Position numbers and translations under genes: made by a program
The notes under the pieces: generated by a model
The model's database searches: none
What the model saw: the letters and a program-made list of their open reading frames with translations, nothing else
What the model was told of the DNA's origin: nothing
Assembly (NCBI GenBank): GCA_032164295.1
Contig: JAJHTX010000009.1
Coordinates: 682,001 to 746,000 of the forward strand
Source of the DNA: Inonotus obliquus
Taxonomy: Eukaryota > Basidiomycota > Agaricomycetes > Hymenochaetales > Hymenochaetaceae
Reading direction: 5' to 3'
Length of the DNA: 64,000 nt
Shown: positions 50,520 through 62,478 of the stretch, one piece after another
How the letters are laid out: each line of letters starts with the position of its first letter
Position numbering within the stretch: position 1 is the first letter of the stretch

Positions 50520-50717
50520 GCTGGAAATTGTCGACTGAGGTGAGTGGCAGGACAAATAGAGGAAATACCTCTTAATATAATATAGGACGTACCGGTCACG
50601 TGTGCGTGGACTTGTCATTTCTGTGTTTTTGGACGCGTCAATTCAAATTGAATCCACGACTCTGGCAACTCAATCACCAACAATTTCATATTTTCAACTA
50701 TACCAAGAAAACGTACC
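50520..50717. promoter_or_regulatory. Left part of split divergent promoter, module 1
   Basis: These 198 bases plus 54789-54819 once formed a promoter of about 229 bases between the two divergent start codons (50519 minus, 54820 plus). LTR D, with GTACC duplications, now separates the two parts by about 4 kb. Confidence 0.55.
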
Positions 50718-50904
50718 TGTTAGGACCAGTGTGGATCGGATCAGCAGACCGACATTGATCGACTGATCAACACGATTGACGCACCAGAACAAGTCCACTC
50801 ACTCCGGCAATATTCGCAGTCCGTCTTGGTAAGCGATGGGAAGTGCGAGACGGTGCTGTGCAGAGCAGAGTAGCAACAGTACTTAGTCGGGGTCAAGGGA
50901 CCGG

Positions 50905-52223
50905 TAAATGTGCGAGATCGTGGCCGGTACCGGAGGTACCGGTCGAGGGGTGTATGGTATAAGAATACGGGGAGGGCCAAATGAGGCAGTACTTATCCAG
51001 TATGCTCACGGTACTTGTTGTCTGTAGAAGGGGGATGTAAAGAGAGCCAAAGGAATAATAGAAAGGGGTGTTGGATCAGCTAGATGTCGGGGGGAATGTG
51101 TTCTTGTCTGGAATCGTGAGGGTCGGTACCGTGGGAAAAACGTCGGTACAGGTCGGTACTTGAACGAACGGGATCGGTACAGGTCGGTACTTGAACGAAC
51201 GGGATCGGTATGTGCAGAAACGTTGTAAAACAAAAGCTCAGTACAGAAACAAAAGGTGGATGTGCAAAATACGAAGAATAACAAAATGTCGGTACCGTGG
51301 GAAAAACGTCGGTACAGGTCGGTACTGCAAGGAAACAGCTAGCACGGGGTGGTATAGCGAGAAACAGAATGAGGGAGACTGGTAGATGAAGGTGTCGACT
51401 GGACTGGGAAGCAAACCTGAGCCCTCGCACGGGAGGCTAACTCTTGAGGTTCACTTGAGACGGAACTGGGATGGGACTGGGACAAAGCTCGAGACGGGAC
51501 TGAGACGGAACTGAGAGGGGGTGAGGAAACCTGAGCCTTCACGCTAGAGGCTAGCTCCTAAGATTACCTGGAGAGCTACTACGTACAGGAGGAGATATTT
51601 ATACTACTGTACCGTAGTTAGCTCATAAATCCAAAAGGAGAAAGTAGAAAGGAAGATCAAAACAAAGAAAAGTCTGAATAAAAATGTAACAAGGAAAGTG
51701 AACATTGCAGCGCCATCAGGGGGACAACAAGAAAGGGTTAGGGAGGACAAGATACCAATGAAAACGTAGCATATAGTACCCCTGGATGAAAAGTCCTCAG
51801 GACAAGAGATATGCGCCCCTGCTGATTGATACCGACACGTTCCTGGTGGTACCGGACCTGAAAACCTTAATGGATACTGACCCTGAGCTTTTCCAAAGAA
51901 CTGGCATGCATAGTCCAACCATCAGGAATGAATACCAGAGAGGGAGACGTCCGATCCATGTCATGAGAGCATGTCGAATTGTCAATTTGTCTCGGTACCG
52001 GGTTTCTCGGCACTCGGTACTCTCGGTATTCTCGGTACCGGGTTTCTTGGCGCTCGGTACCGGTACTCTCGGCGTTCAGTACTTTGAGAAATGGGACCAA
52101 CGGTTTCTCTAGGTGTGCTGGTGGATACTGTAAGGTGTAGATGGGACCGTACCGTAGCATGGGGTAAGCGTAGAATGGGATACCGGGGTTGATACCGAGC
52201 TCAGCCGCACGTAGTTCTCTTCA
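50905..52223 (-). mobile_element. LTR family B copy 2 (1319 bp), duplication CCGG
   Basis: Read on the minus strand it starts TGAAGAGAAC and ends CGCACATTTA, flanked by CCGG (50901-50904; 52224-52227). A minus-strand TATAAATATC lies at about 51593-51603. It contains clustered GGTACC words (52000-52080) and a tandem duplication of about 31 bases (51140-51205). It is inserted in the downstream part of LTR D. Confidence 0.75.
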
Positions 52224-52627
52224 CCGGCCGGACACTAGTACCGAGGATAAGAGTGGTAGCGAAGAAGAGAAGCTTTGTGGGGCTTCTTTGTATTCACTAG
52301 TACAGAAGAATTTTGCTGAGGGACATAGCCACCCTTGCTTGGCCTATTTATACCTGAAGCTTCTATCTATTGAGTTACCCGGGCTCCCTTGGGCACAGCC
52401 TCCTGATTCTTCCGAGCACAGCCCCTATCTTGTCCGATACCCCACAATCTCCAATCGGGTGGCGATGCACTTCCGATTTCCTCCTGCAATCTTCCAGATC
52501 CTTCGATATGACTTCATACCTGGTCAGTGCACGGCAATCACACCATCACCGGCCAATCCTGCGGCTGTGCGGAGCTCCGTGCCTTCCGCACTGCCGTGTT
52601 GGTCCTTCTCAAATGTTCCTTATGATG

Positions 52628-54707
52628 TCATGCACAGCAGCTCAAACAGTCTGCCATGTCTTCATCCTCTGCAGGTGCTGCTGGGCCATTCGGCTGTCTC
52701 GGTTGACTCGGGCTTCCTCCTTCAATAGGATTAGCTCGATTACCAATCACCGGAGCAGCGGGCCTATATGGTTCTGCCTGTACTATGGCAGGTAACCCAG
52801 TCCGCCAGATCCTTGCTCGGCGATATCCGTTGGATATCCGTATCTCCGTTCCTTGCACCTGATCGCCATTGATTCCTTCCATGATGAAGGTTAAGATCGC
52901 CCCATTGATCCGTTCCCTCGGTTGAGAGATTTCCAATGCTATCATCCCCGGTAGTTGATTCTGCTCCGATTTCCATCGTGCCACTATGTTGCCAAATAGA
53001 TTATTGCGTAGTGCTTGATGTTCTCTTGTAGCTTCTGCATGTATTGGCCAGTCGAGTTGTATTGCCACTTGTCGGCATAGCTGGGAATGTATTGATCTTC
53101 TTGTCTATGCTATTACACCTGCATTCACAATGTAGTGTAACCCCCTTCCTGACCAAACCGTAACTTCGTGCAAGTATGCATTTAGTGTAGGTGTGAACAA
53201 TGGTTGAGTTGTTTCTGCAACCGTCGACCAATGGTGGTTGGTTCGAATTGAATACGGTAAATGTGCGAGATCGCGGCCAGTACCGGAGGTACCGGTCAAG
53301 GGGTGTATGGTATAAGAATACGGGGAGGGCCAAATGAGGCAGTACTTATCCAATACGCTCACAGTACTTGTTGTCTGTAGAAGGGGGATGTAAAGAGAAC
53401 CAAAGGAATAATAGAAAGGGGTGCTGGATCAGCTAGATGTCGGGGGGAATGTGTTCTTGTCCGGAATCGAGAGGACCAGTACCGTGGGAAAAATGTTGGT
53501 ACAGGTCGGTACTTGAACGAACAGGATCGGTATGTGCAGAAACGTTGTAAAACAAAAGCTCAGTACAGAAACGAAAGGTGGATGTGCAAAATACGAAGAA
53601 TAACAAAATGTCGGTACCGTGGGAAAAATGTCGGTACAGGTCGGTACTGCAAGGAAACAGCTAGCACGGGGTGGTATAGCGAGAAACAGAATGAGGGAGA
53701 CTGGTAGATGAAGGTGTCGACTGGACTGGGAAGCAAACCTGAGCCCTCGCACGGGAGGCTAACTCCTGAGGTTCACTTGAGACGGAACTGGGACAGAACT
53801 TGAGACGAAGCTGAGATGAGACTGAGAAGGGGGTGAGGAAACCTGAGCCCTCACGCTAGAGGCTAGCTCCTAAGATTACCTGGAGAGCTACTACGTACAG
53901 GAGGAGATATTTATACTACTGTACCGTAGTTAGCTCATAAGTCCAAAAGGAGAAAGTAAAAAGGAAGATCAAAACAAAGAAAAATGTCATAAGAAGAATG
54001 AATACAGTAGAGCCATCAGGGGGACAACAAGAAAGGGTTAGGTAGGACAAGATACCAATGAAAACGTAGCATATAGTACCTCTGGATGAAAAGTCCTCAG
54101 GACAAGAGATTTGAGCCCCTGCCAATTGATACCGACACGTTCCTGGTGGTACCGGACCTGAAAACCTTAACGGATACTGACCCTGAGCTTCTCCAAAGAA
54201 CCAGCATGCATTCTCCAACCATCAGGAATAAATACCAGAGAGGGAGACATCCGATCCATGTCATGAGAGCACGTCGAATTGTCAAATTGTCTCGGTACCG
54301 AGTTTCTCGGCACTCGGTACTCTCGGTATTCTCGGTACCGGGTTTCTTGGCGCTCGGTACCGGTACTCTCGGCGTTCGGTATCTTGAGAAATGGGACCAA
54401 CGGTTTCTCTAGGTGTGCTGGAGGATACTGGAAGGTGTAGATAGGACCGTACCATAGCATGGGGTAAGCATAGAATGGGATACCGGGCTTGATACCGAGC
54501 TCAGCTGCACGTAGTTCTCTTCAACGGGTCACTTCGAAACATATGATTTACTGTGTCCTCGAGTATCCATGTCTGCAGTATCCATGCTTCCTCGTGTGCC
54601 CATTCACAGAACCTGCATATTGGTGTATTGATTTGTCCTGGTAATGTCGAGCCCCAGGGACAATAGCGTGTGCGTGTATAATATGTTCGATCGAATTGTC
54701 TTTCCAT
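52628..54707 (-). pseudogene. LTR-encoded CxxC protein, family D, interrupted by LTR B
   Basis: The N-terminal part (start 54707, MERQFDRTYYT) has C-x2-C at residues 31 and 34, then 13 residues to ILEDTV, the family motif. The frame is then broken by LTR B copy 4 (53258-54523, duplication ACGG) and continues as NSNQPPLVDG... and HQALRNNLFGNIVARW, ending with an acidic stretch and ADCLSCCA at 52628. One TAG lies near 53108. Before the B insertion it would have been about 240-260 residues, like the A and C proteins. Confidence 0.65.
53258..54523 (-). mobile_element. LTR family B copy 4 (1266 bp), duplication ACGG
   Basis: Same ends as the other B copies (TGAAGAGAAC...CGCACATTTA on the minus strand), flanked by ACGG (53254-53257; 54524-54527). 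It interrupts the LTR D ORF. Relative to copy 2 it lacks one tandem GGTAC block and has a 12-base gap near 53985. Confidence 0.75.
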
Positions 54708-56838
54708 GTCTGATGATCGTGGGAATTTATCAGGTTGTAGCGTCTCTGGATCTGCATGCCAAATAAGTCAATTTCTTCTGACAGTACCTGGTCGTGTCGT
54801 TCAAGAACAGTGCCGTTCTATGGCCAAACTGGTCTGTGAGGTGTGCCAAAAAAAGTGCGCTGATGCTCGAGGTCTTTTGATTCATCAAAAACAATGTAAA
54901 GGGGAGCACAGAGATCGATCAGATGTACTTGCAGTGGCACGGAGAACCATGGAGGAGAAGAGAAAGTGGGACATGAGAGGTGAGTATTATTCAAGCACTC
55001 TCATATTTTCACAAGACTTAGCATATATGCGTATATGCAGCTGAACCGCCGCCATCCGATCTAGACTGGGATTCAGGTCCTACAGCCCTGTTCGACATGC
55101 CCGTAGAGCTTCCACCCGGGTCTAGGCAGACAAGAAGGCTGCCAAAGCGCTTTGAGAATCATGTCCCTTCAAGTTCGAGTGCTGCTGTACTGCCTGTAAT
55201 ATCCTTACCACATCTTCTGGACTTTGCACCACCGGTACAACCATCCTAGTCTTCTCCTCACTCTAGTACTACTGCTCTAGATCCACCTCCACCTTCTGGT
55301 AGCCGTCTCCCATTCACAACAGAGCCGAATGAGTATGGATTGCTCCGTGTCTATCCCAACAAACCCTCTTACAAATCTGATGAACTACTGGAACTGCATG
55401 ACTTCTGTGATTCTTCTCATTTCTCTGTCTTGGAAAGGAACTGTCTACAGCCCTCTGTCCCATTCAAGGAAGACAGTGAATACACACCTTTCGAAAACAA
55501 ATCAAAATTCTTGCTTACATGCTGGGCAAACAACGAGAACAAGACAAAAACTCAGGAAGAAATGAATAAACTTGTCAATGACGTCCTATTTCATACAGAC
55601 TTCAAGCTGGATGAACTTCAAGGATACAATGCGAAGACCGAGCACGGGCGACTCGATCGTTATATCAAAGAGCCCCGGCACAACATACAAGCAGGAAATG
55701 GCTGGTTCGAGGGTTCTGTCAGTATTTCCCTGCCACCAGAAGACAGGAAGAAGCATACTGGTGGGGAAGCAGCTGCTCCGAAGTTCAAGATAGAAGGCAT
55801 CTACTATCGATCATTGTTGGAAATGATCTACGGTGCACTGGATGATATCGATGCACCTCTGTTTCATTTCACACCTTACAGAGAATATTGGACACCACCG
55901 GGAAGTTCTGAGAAGGAAAGGGTATATGGAGAGTTATACTTGGGAGATGCATGGCTTGAAGCACATGAGGAAGTCCAAGCACTACCGAAAGAAGATGGAA
56001 TTGAAAGCTGTGTTCTTCCGTTGATGTTGTACTCTGATTCTACTCATCTCACAAATTTTGGGATGGCCTCTCTTTGGCCACTCTATATATCTTTTGGCGG
56101 CCAGTCAAAATACTCGCATTGCAAGCTGACAGAACCAGGTTGTCATCATTTGGCTTATATACCATCAGTACGTAACAATTTGTTTGTCGGTCGGTACTAC
56201 TACATGAACAAACAATTTACAGCTTCCGGCAAATGTTCAGGACACATATAAGGAACATTACAGCCGAGTCGCTTCCTCAGACGTATTCACTTTCCTCAAG
56301 CGAGATCTATTCCATGCAGTATTGAGTAAAGTGCTATTTGGACCTGAATGTTTGGACATATATACAAATGGCATCGTCTTCCTATGCTCTGACAAGATCA
56401 CCTGGAAACTTTTTCCAAGGATAATGATCTCTTCTGCTGATTATCCAGAGAGGTTCGTATTTCGATGCAATCCATGTGTTCCATTGACATGATTTCCTGC
56501 ATTGCAGGACTCTCGTTGCAACAATTTGAACGTTGGGTAACCACCCTTGCACGACATGTCTTATCAAGTCAAAATACATCCATCAGCTCGGCACAACAGT
56601 GGATGGTCATAGGCAGGCCCATATATGCAGAGATGACAAAAAACGACAAAGCAATATCAAGAATACTCGAGACTGGATTTTCGCAGAGGGTTATAATGTG
56701 GACTCGAAGAGACTTAAGGATGTTCTGGGCTACGGTTCGCTTGTTCCAATTCAGGTGAGTTTATTTTGTACCTTTAATCTTGAAAGGATTGTGCTGAAAT
56801 TTTGATTCGATTAGGAATGCCGATCGAAACTACCCCGG

Positions 56839-58939
56839 ATGGGACCAGTTAATTTCACTGGCCGGCTACGATCAGGATCGACAGCGAGAAGCGGAGAACA
56901 CGCACGGCTAATACAATCTGAAGCCGACGATCAAGAAGCATCGGCTAGCAACGCTAATCTCAACGATCACACTAAACCTTCGCAAACGATGCAGCAAGTA
57001 CAGCAACCTCCAACGGCTTGCTATAAATGCAGAAGAGTGCGACAGATCATCAAAGACCTACACAAGATAATACTACGGGAGGCAACGGGCATGTTGACAT
57101 ATCATGTGTCCAGCGAACGAGCAACAGCGTACCGCGAGTACCACAATCCCCCGGAGGTCATTAGAAATCACACGAGGTCAACAATAGCAATGGATACGGC
57201 AATAGGCATGCAACCAAGGACGCACTGGACGATAGTAGGAATCCACGACATATTAGCACTCGAGTGCCCAAGCACATTCATGGAGATCAGTGCAGACTAT
57301 GTTACGAACCGCCGCTCACCGATAACAGCGGCATAGGTTGCAAACGCACTCAGGGAACTATGGGCATACTGCAAAGCTATTCGACTACAAGGAGACCTAT
57401 ACCTAGGCTGGAGAATACCTTCGAATGATACTCGACAAAGTGTACGGCTACTCATCGCCATAGGCACCTACGTTAAACCACCTTGGTTTCCCCACGATGA
57501 TATCCGATGTCGAATCACACTTGACGGTAAATGTGCGAGATCGCGTCCGGTACCGGAGGTACCGAGACGAGGGGTGTATGGTTTTAAGTGGGGGAGGGCT
57601 AATATGTGCCGGTACTTAACCAGTACGGTCACGGTACTTGTTGTCTATGAAAAGGGGGAGTGAATGGATGGGCCAGAAGCAAAGAGTATATGATTCTGGT
57701 ATGAAAAGGACAGTTTTGAACGTGGGAAAAACTTCGGTATAGGTCGGTATGAGAGAGAACGTAGCAAAACAAGAGTCTAATACCATGGGAAAAACCTCGG
57801 TACAGGTCGGTACAGAAAGAAAGGGGTCAGTACGTGAAGGTATGTTGTCAAACAAGAAGATCAGTACAGAAACAAAAGGGTGACGTGCAGAATGCAAAGG
57901 ATAACAAAATGTCGGTACCGTGGGAAAAACGTCGGTATAGGTCGGTACTGCAGGAAAACAGCTAGCACGGGATGGTATAGCAAGGGACTGAATGAGGTTG
58001 ACTGGTGGCTGAAGGTGTCGACTGGACTGGGAAGCAAACCTGAGCCCTCACACGGGAGGCTAACTCCGAAGGTTCACTTGAGACGGAACTGGGATGGGAT
58101 TGGGACGAAGCTTGAGATGAGACTGAGACGGAACTGAGAAGGGGGTGAGGAAACCCGAGCCCTCACGCTAGAGGCTAGCTCCTAAGATTACCTGGAGAGC
58201 TACTACGTACAGGAGGAGATATTTATACTACTGTACCGTAGTTAGCTCATAAATCCAAAAGGAGAAAGTAGAAAGAAAGATCAAAACAAAGAAAAGTCTG
58301 AAGAAAATTGTAACAAGGAAAGTGAACATTGCAGCGCCATCAGGAGGACAACAAGAAAGGGTTAGGGAGGACAAGATACCAATGAAAACGTAGCATATAG
58401 TACCCCTGGATGAAAAGTCCTCAGGACAAGAGATATGCGCCCCTGCTGATTGATACCGACACGTTCCTGGTGGTACCGGACCTGAAAACCTTAATGGATA
58501 CTGACCCTGAGCTTTTCCAAAGAACCGGCATGCATAGTCCAACCATCAGGAATGAATACCAGAGAGGGAGACGTCCGATCCATGTCATGAGAGCATGTCG
58601 AATTGTCAATTTGTCTCGGTACCGGGTTTCTCGGCACTCGGTACTCTCGGTATTCTCGGTACCGGGTTTCTTGGCGCTCGGTACCGGTACTCTCGGCGTT
58701 CAGTACTTTGAGAAATGGGACCAACGGTTTCTCTAGGTGTGCTGGTGGATACTGTAAGGTGTAGATGGGACCGTACCGTAGCATGGGGTAAGCGTAGAAT
58801 GGGATACCGGGGTTGATACCGAGCTCAGCTGCACATAGTTCTCTTCAACGGCCCCGAACAAGAGTCCCGAGGCGACAAGCAAATCACAGCCTTCATAGCC
58901 CCAGATGCTATACAACGGAACCCCGACGGAATTCCTTAA
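56839..58939 (+). pseudogene. LTR-encoded CxxC protein, family A copy 3, interrupted
   Basis: Nearly identical to the intact ORF at 781-1572, with ACYKCRRVRQ and ILREAT kept. A TAG replaces the Trp of AVWVAN (near 57334). LTR B is inserted after RCRITLDG at 57537; the last 28 codons continue from 58852 to the stop at 58937-58939. Confidence 0.75.
57538..58847 (-). mobile_element. LTR family B copy 3 (1310 bp), duplication ACGG
   Basis: Standard B ends, flanked by ACGG (57534-57537; 58848-58851). LTR A copy 2 has the matching uninterrupted site (CTTGACGGCCCC on its coding strand). A TATAAATATC box on the minus strand lies at about 58215-58226. Confidence 0.78.
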
Positions 58940-61900
58940 AATGCACGAGCAACTGCGGACGAGCGAACTCTAACTACGGTGCAGCCATGCAAAACCAATG
59001 GCATACGAACACACATTCAATGACTCACTCACTGACTCACTCTATGCACAGGGTGCAGCACAAGACCGACCCCGAGCATAGGTTTCAATTCAGTTCAAGT
59101 CAAGATGAGTCAACGCCGAGTCATCGCCTTGCACAGGGCGCAGTCAATGAGTCAATCCGCAGCAGAACAATAGGAATACCAGACGAGTTTGGAAGCTAGA
59201 ATAACGAATCAGATCGAGAGTAGGAACTACGGAGCGTAGGAAGTGGTCCGTCCACAACATGAGGAAAAGGTATAAATAGTTGTAGACTTAGACCGTAGCT
59301 CCCCATCTTTCTTTCGATCGTCTTGTACATCGAGTCCTCTTAGGCATCTAGCTTCTAATCTGAAGACCACCTAATCTGCTTAACCTCTCTTACTCTACGG
59401 CGTGGAACAATTGATTAGTCGCCCACCAACTAGGGAAGCTTACGAACGGCAGTCAATACTGTCCTACTAGTCTGTCAACGAGGTTGAGGCCCAACTTGAT
59501 TAGTAAACGAGAGCGTCTGAGGCAACGCTTAGTATACTTGGGAATCTGCCCTGCTTGTGAAAACCGAGTAGGCTCCGGAAACTCTTAGAAAAGCATCGCC
59601 GAACCCGTAACACTATCGGACCGTCCTATTGTGGTTACTGTATAGTCCCTTTAGGGCGAGCGTTTTCTAACAAATCTAAGTTATACTACTCAATAGATAT
59701 TAGAATGTGTTCTCTGTTCTCGATGGTTTTGACTTCCATGATATGTTTGTTCCAGACGTCATGCATGAGTTCGAGCTCGGCATTTGGAAATCCATATTTA
59801 TTCACCTCATACAGATACTTGTAGCAGAAGGTGGTGACTCAGTTTTCACCCTTAACAGCAGGTAAGTTCCCTCATCTGCAACTTATACGAAAACTTAGAT
59901 TATTTTCTCAGATTTCGAGTGGTTCCTACATTCGGCAGAAGTACCATTCGCCGATTCCCAATGAACACAGCGGCAATGCAAAAACTTGCTGCATGGGACT
60001 TCGAAGATATACTCTAGGTAAAACAACTACAGTCTATTTTCTTTCTTACTTATGAATATACCAGTGTTCTCTTCCCGTATTCGAGGGTATACTTTCTTGA
60101 AAACACGACAAAATATTATGTGAACTTCTTTTCATTCTGGCGTGGTGGCATGCCTATGCAAAGCTTCGAGTACACACAGAAACTACACTTTGAGGCTTCG
60201 AGAAAGTAACAAAGTACTTGGGTCAGCAAGTTTGTTTTTTCAAGAAAGAAACATGTTCGGTATACGACACACGAGAACTCATGAAGGAAGTACAAGCTCA
60301 GGGTCGTCGCGAAGCAAAGAAAATTGCAAAAGTCCCAGCTACCCAGGCCAAGGATCAAGTACCAACGAGCAGTGCACTGAAGAGAAAAGAGCTCAACATC
60401 AAGACACCAAAATTCCATTCTCTTGCTAAAAATGCAAAGTGGATTCATAGATATGGAACGAGCGATTCCTATTCTACTCAAATTGTATGTTTTTCAGTAG
60501 ATGCTATATTCTGACCTAATTCATTGTTTGATACAGGGCGAATCAAACCACAGACGCGTAAAACATTTGTTTAGTCTGACTAACAAAAAAAATGTTGCCC
60601 GAGATATTGCAAAACTTGAAGCTCACAGGCGAACATTAAGCAATATGCACAAGTGTTTCAAGAATAAATCTCGTACATTATCTGAACAACTTCCGGAAAC
60701 GACTCCCGACGTTCATTATTCCATGTCAACATCTACAAGGAATGTGATTCACTTACCTACCTGGCTCGATGAAAATAAGAATGATCAGGCACTTCAGGTA
60801 AATAAAATATCACTCAGAAACAATCTCAAGACTTATTGATTTGTGAAATTGACTGTTTCAGAGCTTCATGTTGGATCTTCGATTGCATATACTCAACAGG
60901 CTTATCAACAGAAATGAGGATTTACCTCTCACCTCAGATGAAATCAATGGAATTGACATTAAGAATGACCAGATTTTCTGGCACATGGTTCGCTCAGACT
61001 ATACTCAGCTAGGATCTATTACGAAGGTACTAATTCGAGTCTTGGAATGTGATTGTAGACACTGCATGTAAATCACACAACATACGATGTTAAACAATCG
61101 CAAGATTCCATGAACCCATGCACGCACACAGACTTCATGGTGCTGTCAGGAAATGAAGAAAATGCCCATCCGTTCGATTATGGGAGAATAATAGGCATTT
61201 TCCACCTTTACGTCTCTTATACCAGCCCGGGCTCGTCAACTCGAGTATACAAGAAGATAGATATTATCTGGGTTTGGTGGTTCCAATACGATTCAAGCAG
61301 TACTTCTGGATTCTCGGCCAGACAGCTCCCGCGAGTGAGTTCCTTGAATCAATTGGACCCATTGGCTTTCGGATTCCTCGACCCGGACTTTATTATTCGC
61401 GGGGTGCATTTGATACCTGCATTTGCTCATAGACAAGCTGAAGATTCACATCCTACTTCATTCGGCTACATATCACTAAATAACAATAATTCTGATTATT
61501 GTTATTTCTATGTTAACATGTAAGTTTCAAGTTTTGTCAATTGATACAAGCAATGCCAGTCTAATAAGTATTTCATGCATTTACAAGCTTTGTTGATCGA
61601 GATATGTTTATGCATTTTCACGGGGGTGGGATAGGTCATAAAAACGAATGGCTAGTGGATAGAACCCTCTTGAAAGACAGTGTAGGTAACAAAGTGGAAG
61701 ACGAAGCGGAGATAGAACCAGGTGTACCTGAGGACGTTGACAGTGAAAATGAAGATCTCGATGAAGCGGAGATAGAACCGGATGTACAGATCGAGGTTGA
61801 GGGTGAGAACGAAGATATCGAGTCAGAGGAAGATGATTCTGGATACATGCATGAAGTTGATGATCAGCCCGAATTAGAAGAAGATGACGACTTCAACGAG

Positions 61901-61982
61901 GGATACGCAGACCTATAGTCCATCGGCTGGTGAGTAATTGGAAGGAACAGTTCTTACACACCAATTGTATAGAAGTAAAACT

Positions 61983-62185
61983 ATTATTGAGATCTCGCAA
62001 GTGAGTACTCGAATTGCACTCTTTTATATTTCGAAACTGGTCTTTTGAGCAAATTGCCAGGCACAAAACATAATGAGAGTTATATTACAATATAGATACG
62101 ATTCTCATCAACTTATGGCATAGAGATAGTTTTATTGTTGAAATCTCGCAAGTGAGTACTTATATTGTACTTTCTTATCATCTGT
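61983..62185 (+). repeat. Direct repeat pair downstream of Plavaka gene
   Basis: Two related blocks of about 50 bases (61983-62032 and 62133-62185) share ATCTCGCAAGTGAGTACT and an ATTG(C/T)ACT...TTAT tail. They may be subterminal repeats of the Plavaka element, whose right end is expected near here. The rest of 61919-62478 holds no recognised gene. Confidence 0.45.
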
Positions 62186-62478
62186 CATAATTATTGTAGT
62201 TATCTTGCAAACGACATGCAATTCTTGTAAGAACTGATAAGCTGACTAATCTAGTTACACTCACTAAGAAGGTCCACAAGCTTAGGCAAGCAATTTGCGT
62301 TTTTGCTGATGTTGGAAGTAGAATAGGAAGGTAGGCGATTGACTAGGACCAAAGTTTTTTTGACTAGGACCAGAGTCCCTTTCCTTTTCACCAGATAACA
62401 CTGCTCTTCAACATATGGGGAAGAATCATTTCGTCACTGTGTTTAGCCCATTTCAGCCCGCCAATAGTCCCAGTTGAC

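Larger units (their letters stand above)
50718..54783 (-). mobile_element. Long solo LTR, family D, with two nested B LTRs, duplication GTACC
   Basis: Plus-strand ends TGTTAGGACCAG and TTCTTCTGACA are bordered by GTACC (50713-50717; 54784-54788). A minus-strand TATAAATAG box lies at about 52344-52352, about 280 bases after the ORF stop. Subtracting the two B elements (50905-52223 and 53258-54523) and their 4-bp duplications leaves about 1.47 kb. It sits in the shared promoter of the DUF6698-like gene and the Plavaka gene. Confidence 0.78.
56781..59672 (+). mobile_element. Long solo LTR, family A copy 3, inside a transposase intron, duplication AATCT
   Basis: Ends TGAAAGGATTGTG and GTTTTCTAACA are bordered by AATCT (56776-56780; 59673-59677). 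TATAAATAG lies at 59271-59279 on the same strand. Removing it restores an intron of about 50 bases (GTGAGT...TTAG) in the Plavaka gene. A B element is nested at 57538-58847; without it the LTR is about 1.58 kb. Confidence 0.82.
54820..61918 (+). pseudogene. Plavaka-type transposase, copy 1, stops and LTR insertion
   Basis: Start at 54820 with a zinc finger (CEVCQKKCADARGLLIHQKQC). Then come GLLRVYPNKP, SVSISLPPEDRK, GIYYRSLLEM, YWTPPGSSEKERVYGELY, VLPLMLYSDSTHLTNFG, CTTCLIKSKYIHQLGTTVDG, FDFHDMFVPDVMHEFELG, GESNHRRVKHLF, FGFLDPDFIIRGVHLIPAF and FVDRDMFMHFHGGGIGHK. An acidic tail ends GYADL at 61918. In-frame stops at 55247-55249 (CAG to TAG), 56527-56529 (CGA to TGA), 60015-60017 and two near 60100-60190 make it a pseudogene unless these are misread introns. 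LTR A copy 3 lies within one intron, between VPIQ and NVFSVLDG. The gene is divergent from the DUF6698-like gene at 48565. Confidence 0.8.

Noticed and set aside
51786..52112. 108-codon plus-strand ORF present in three B copies
   Set aside because: It is antisense to the LTR promoter and the copies are too similar for conservation to mean anything.
53230..53260. tRNA-like GGTTCGAATT word
   Set aside because: No acceptor stem, anticodon arm or D-arm pairing is visible around it, and it lies within the LTR D ORF.
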